Shown one piece after another: positions 33,502 to 33,912 of a DNA stretch of 33,912 bases. How positions within the stretch are numbered: position 1 is the first letter of the stretch; the number at the start of each line of letters is the position of its first letter. Origin of the DNA: an uncultured Planctomycetaceae bacterium (GTDB lineage: Bacteria > Planctomycetota > Planctomycetia > Pirellulales > Pirellulaceae); the NCBI GenBank assembly GCA_903863885.1, contig CAIPEB010000135.1:1-33912 (forward strand). Direction: 5' to 3'. Below the pieces are notes generated by a model. The model saw only the letters and a list, made by a program, of their open reading frames with translations. It made no database searches and had not been told where the DNA came from. The position numbers and the translations under genes were made by a program.

Positions 33502-33912
33502 ATGCCCACAGTCCTGGATGTCAGTCGTTTTCTGGAGGAATATGCGCCGCCCCAACTGGCCGAAAGCTGGGACAACGTGGGGCTGCTCGTCGGCAGTCCG
33601 GCACAGACGGTGCGCCGCATCATGACGTGCCTGACCGTCACATTGCAGACGGCTGACGAGGCGGTCCGCGAGGGCGCTGACTTGATCGTCTCGCACCATC
33701 CGCTGCCGTTTCGGCCGCTGCCGCGACTGACGACCGAAACACTGCCGGGACGACTGCTGCTGCAACTCGTCCGGCATGGCGCAGCGATATACAGCCCGCA
33801 CACGGCGTTCGATTCAGCGCGCCGCGGCATCAACCAGCGTTTGGCCGAGATGCTGCAATTGAGCGAAATACGTCCGTTGATCGAGAACCCCGGCGCGGCA
33901 GATGGTCTCGGA
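33502..33912 (+). CDS. NIF3-like dinuclear metal centre protein (partial, runs off the right end)
   Basis: The first 137 codons are present with no stop before the window end; the family is about 250-370 residues. The N-terminal signature is clear: FLEEYAPPQLAESWDNVGLL, then IVSHHPLPF (His65, His66) and YSPHTAFDSARRGIN (His100, Asp104), which are metal-binding positions of the NIF3/YbgI/DUF34 family. Members are hexameric with two metal ions; some are implicated as GTP cyclohydrolase-related or metal-handling proteins, but the cellular role is unsettled. ATG 33502 begins at the usual first helix (MPTVLDVSRFLEE). Confidence 0.92.
   Translation, partial: MPTVLDVSRFLEEYAPPQLAESWDNVGLLVGSPAQTVRRIMTCLTVTLQTADEAVREGADLIVSHHPLPFRPLPRLTTETLPGRLLLQLVRHGAAIYSPHTAFDSARRGINQRLAEMLQLSEIRPLIENPGAADGLG

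Noticed and set aside
1-33912. CRISPR arrays, tRNA/rRNA genes, insertion sequences, prophage
   Set aside because: No spaced repeats, tRNA-like cloverleafs, transposase motifs or phage genes were seen on either strand.

Overview
The window is GC-rich bacterial chromosome that most probably comes from a member of the Planctomycetota, of the Pirellulales/Planctomycetales type. This is inferred from the gene content: a large B12-dependent ribonucleotide reductase, lineage-style fusion proteins, an anti-sigma-like membrane protein with a Pro/Ala-rich tail, solitary FHA and receiver proteins, and short membrane proteins of unknown function. No database search was possible. No rRNA, tRNA, CRISPR array, insertion sequence or prophage gene was seen.

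Layout. Positions 1-3410 hold nrdJ (minus strand) with a terminator and, upstream, a promoter overlapped by two NrdR-box-like sites 31 bp apart. Positions 3744-4190 hold rplU, alone, with its own terminator and a hairpin-rich leader. Positions 4357-9420 form a minus-strand array hpf-ptsN-ptsH-ptsI-rng, which is a regulatory-looking phosphotransferase chain without any sugar permease. Positions 9522-13477 hold an anti-sigma/FecR-like membrane protein, a TPR protein and a conserved-type hypothetical. Positions 13591-17264 hold tex, with a long acidic insertion, and an 83-aa unknown protein with a strong terminator. Positions 17286-20055 hold a HemD-HemE fusion and rsmE.

Positions 20293-24245 are a plus-strand run: two small membrane proteins, then two exported proteins that both look like papain-fold (NlpC/P60-superfamily) hydrolases. 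A GT4 glycosyltransferase (24366-25685) is divergent from the most striking gene of the window. That gene, at 26119-29454, is one 1111-codon reading frame joining 2-oxoacid dehydrogenase E1-alpha, E1-beta, a lipoyl domain and a ketoacyl-ACP synthase III. It looks like a self-contained device that could decarboxylate a 2-oxo acid, load the acyl group on an in-cis lipoyl arm and use it to prime fatty-acid or polyketide-type condensation.

Positions 29459-32092 are a small signalling cluster: a receiver-only regulator, an FHA-only protein and a GAF plus degenerate SpoIIE-type phosphatase domain. The right end has a xylose-isomerase-like barrel protein with an apparently eroded metal site and the start of a NIF3-family gene that runs off the window. 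A recurrent intergenic hexamer, TAGAAT, sits upstream of several genes on both strands and probably marks housekeeping -10 elements.
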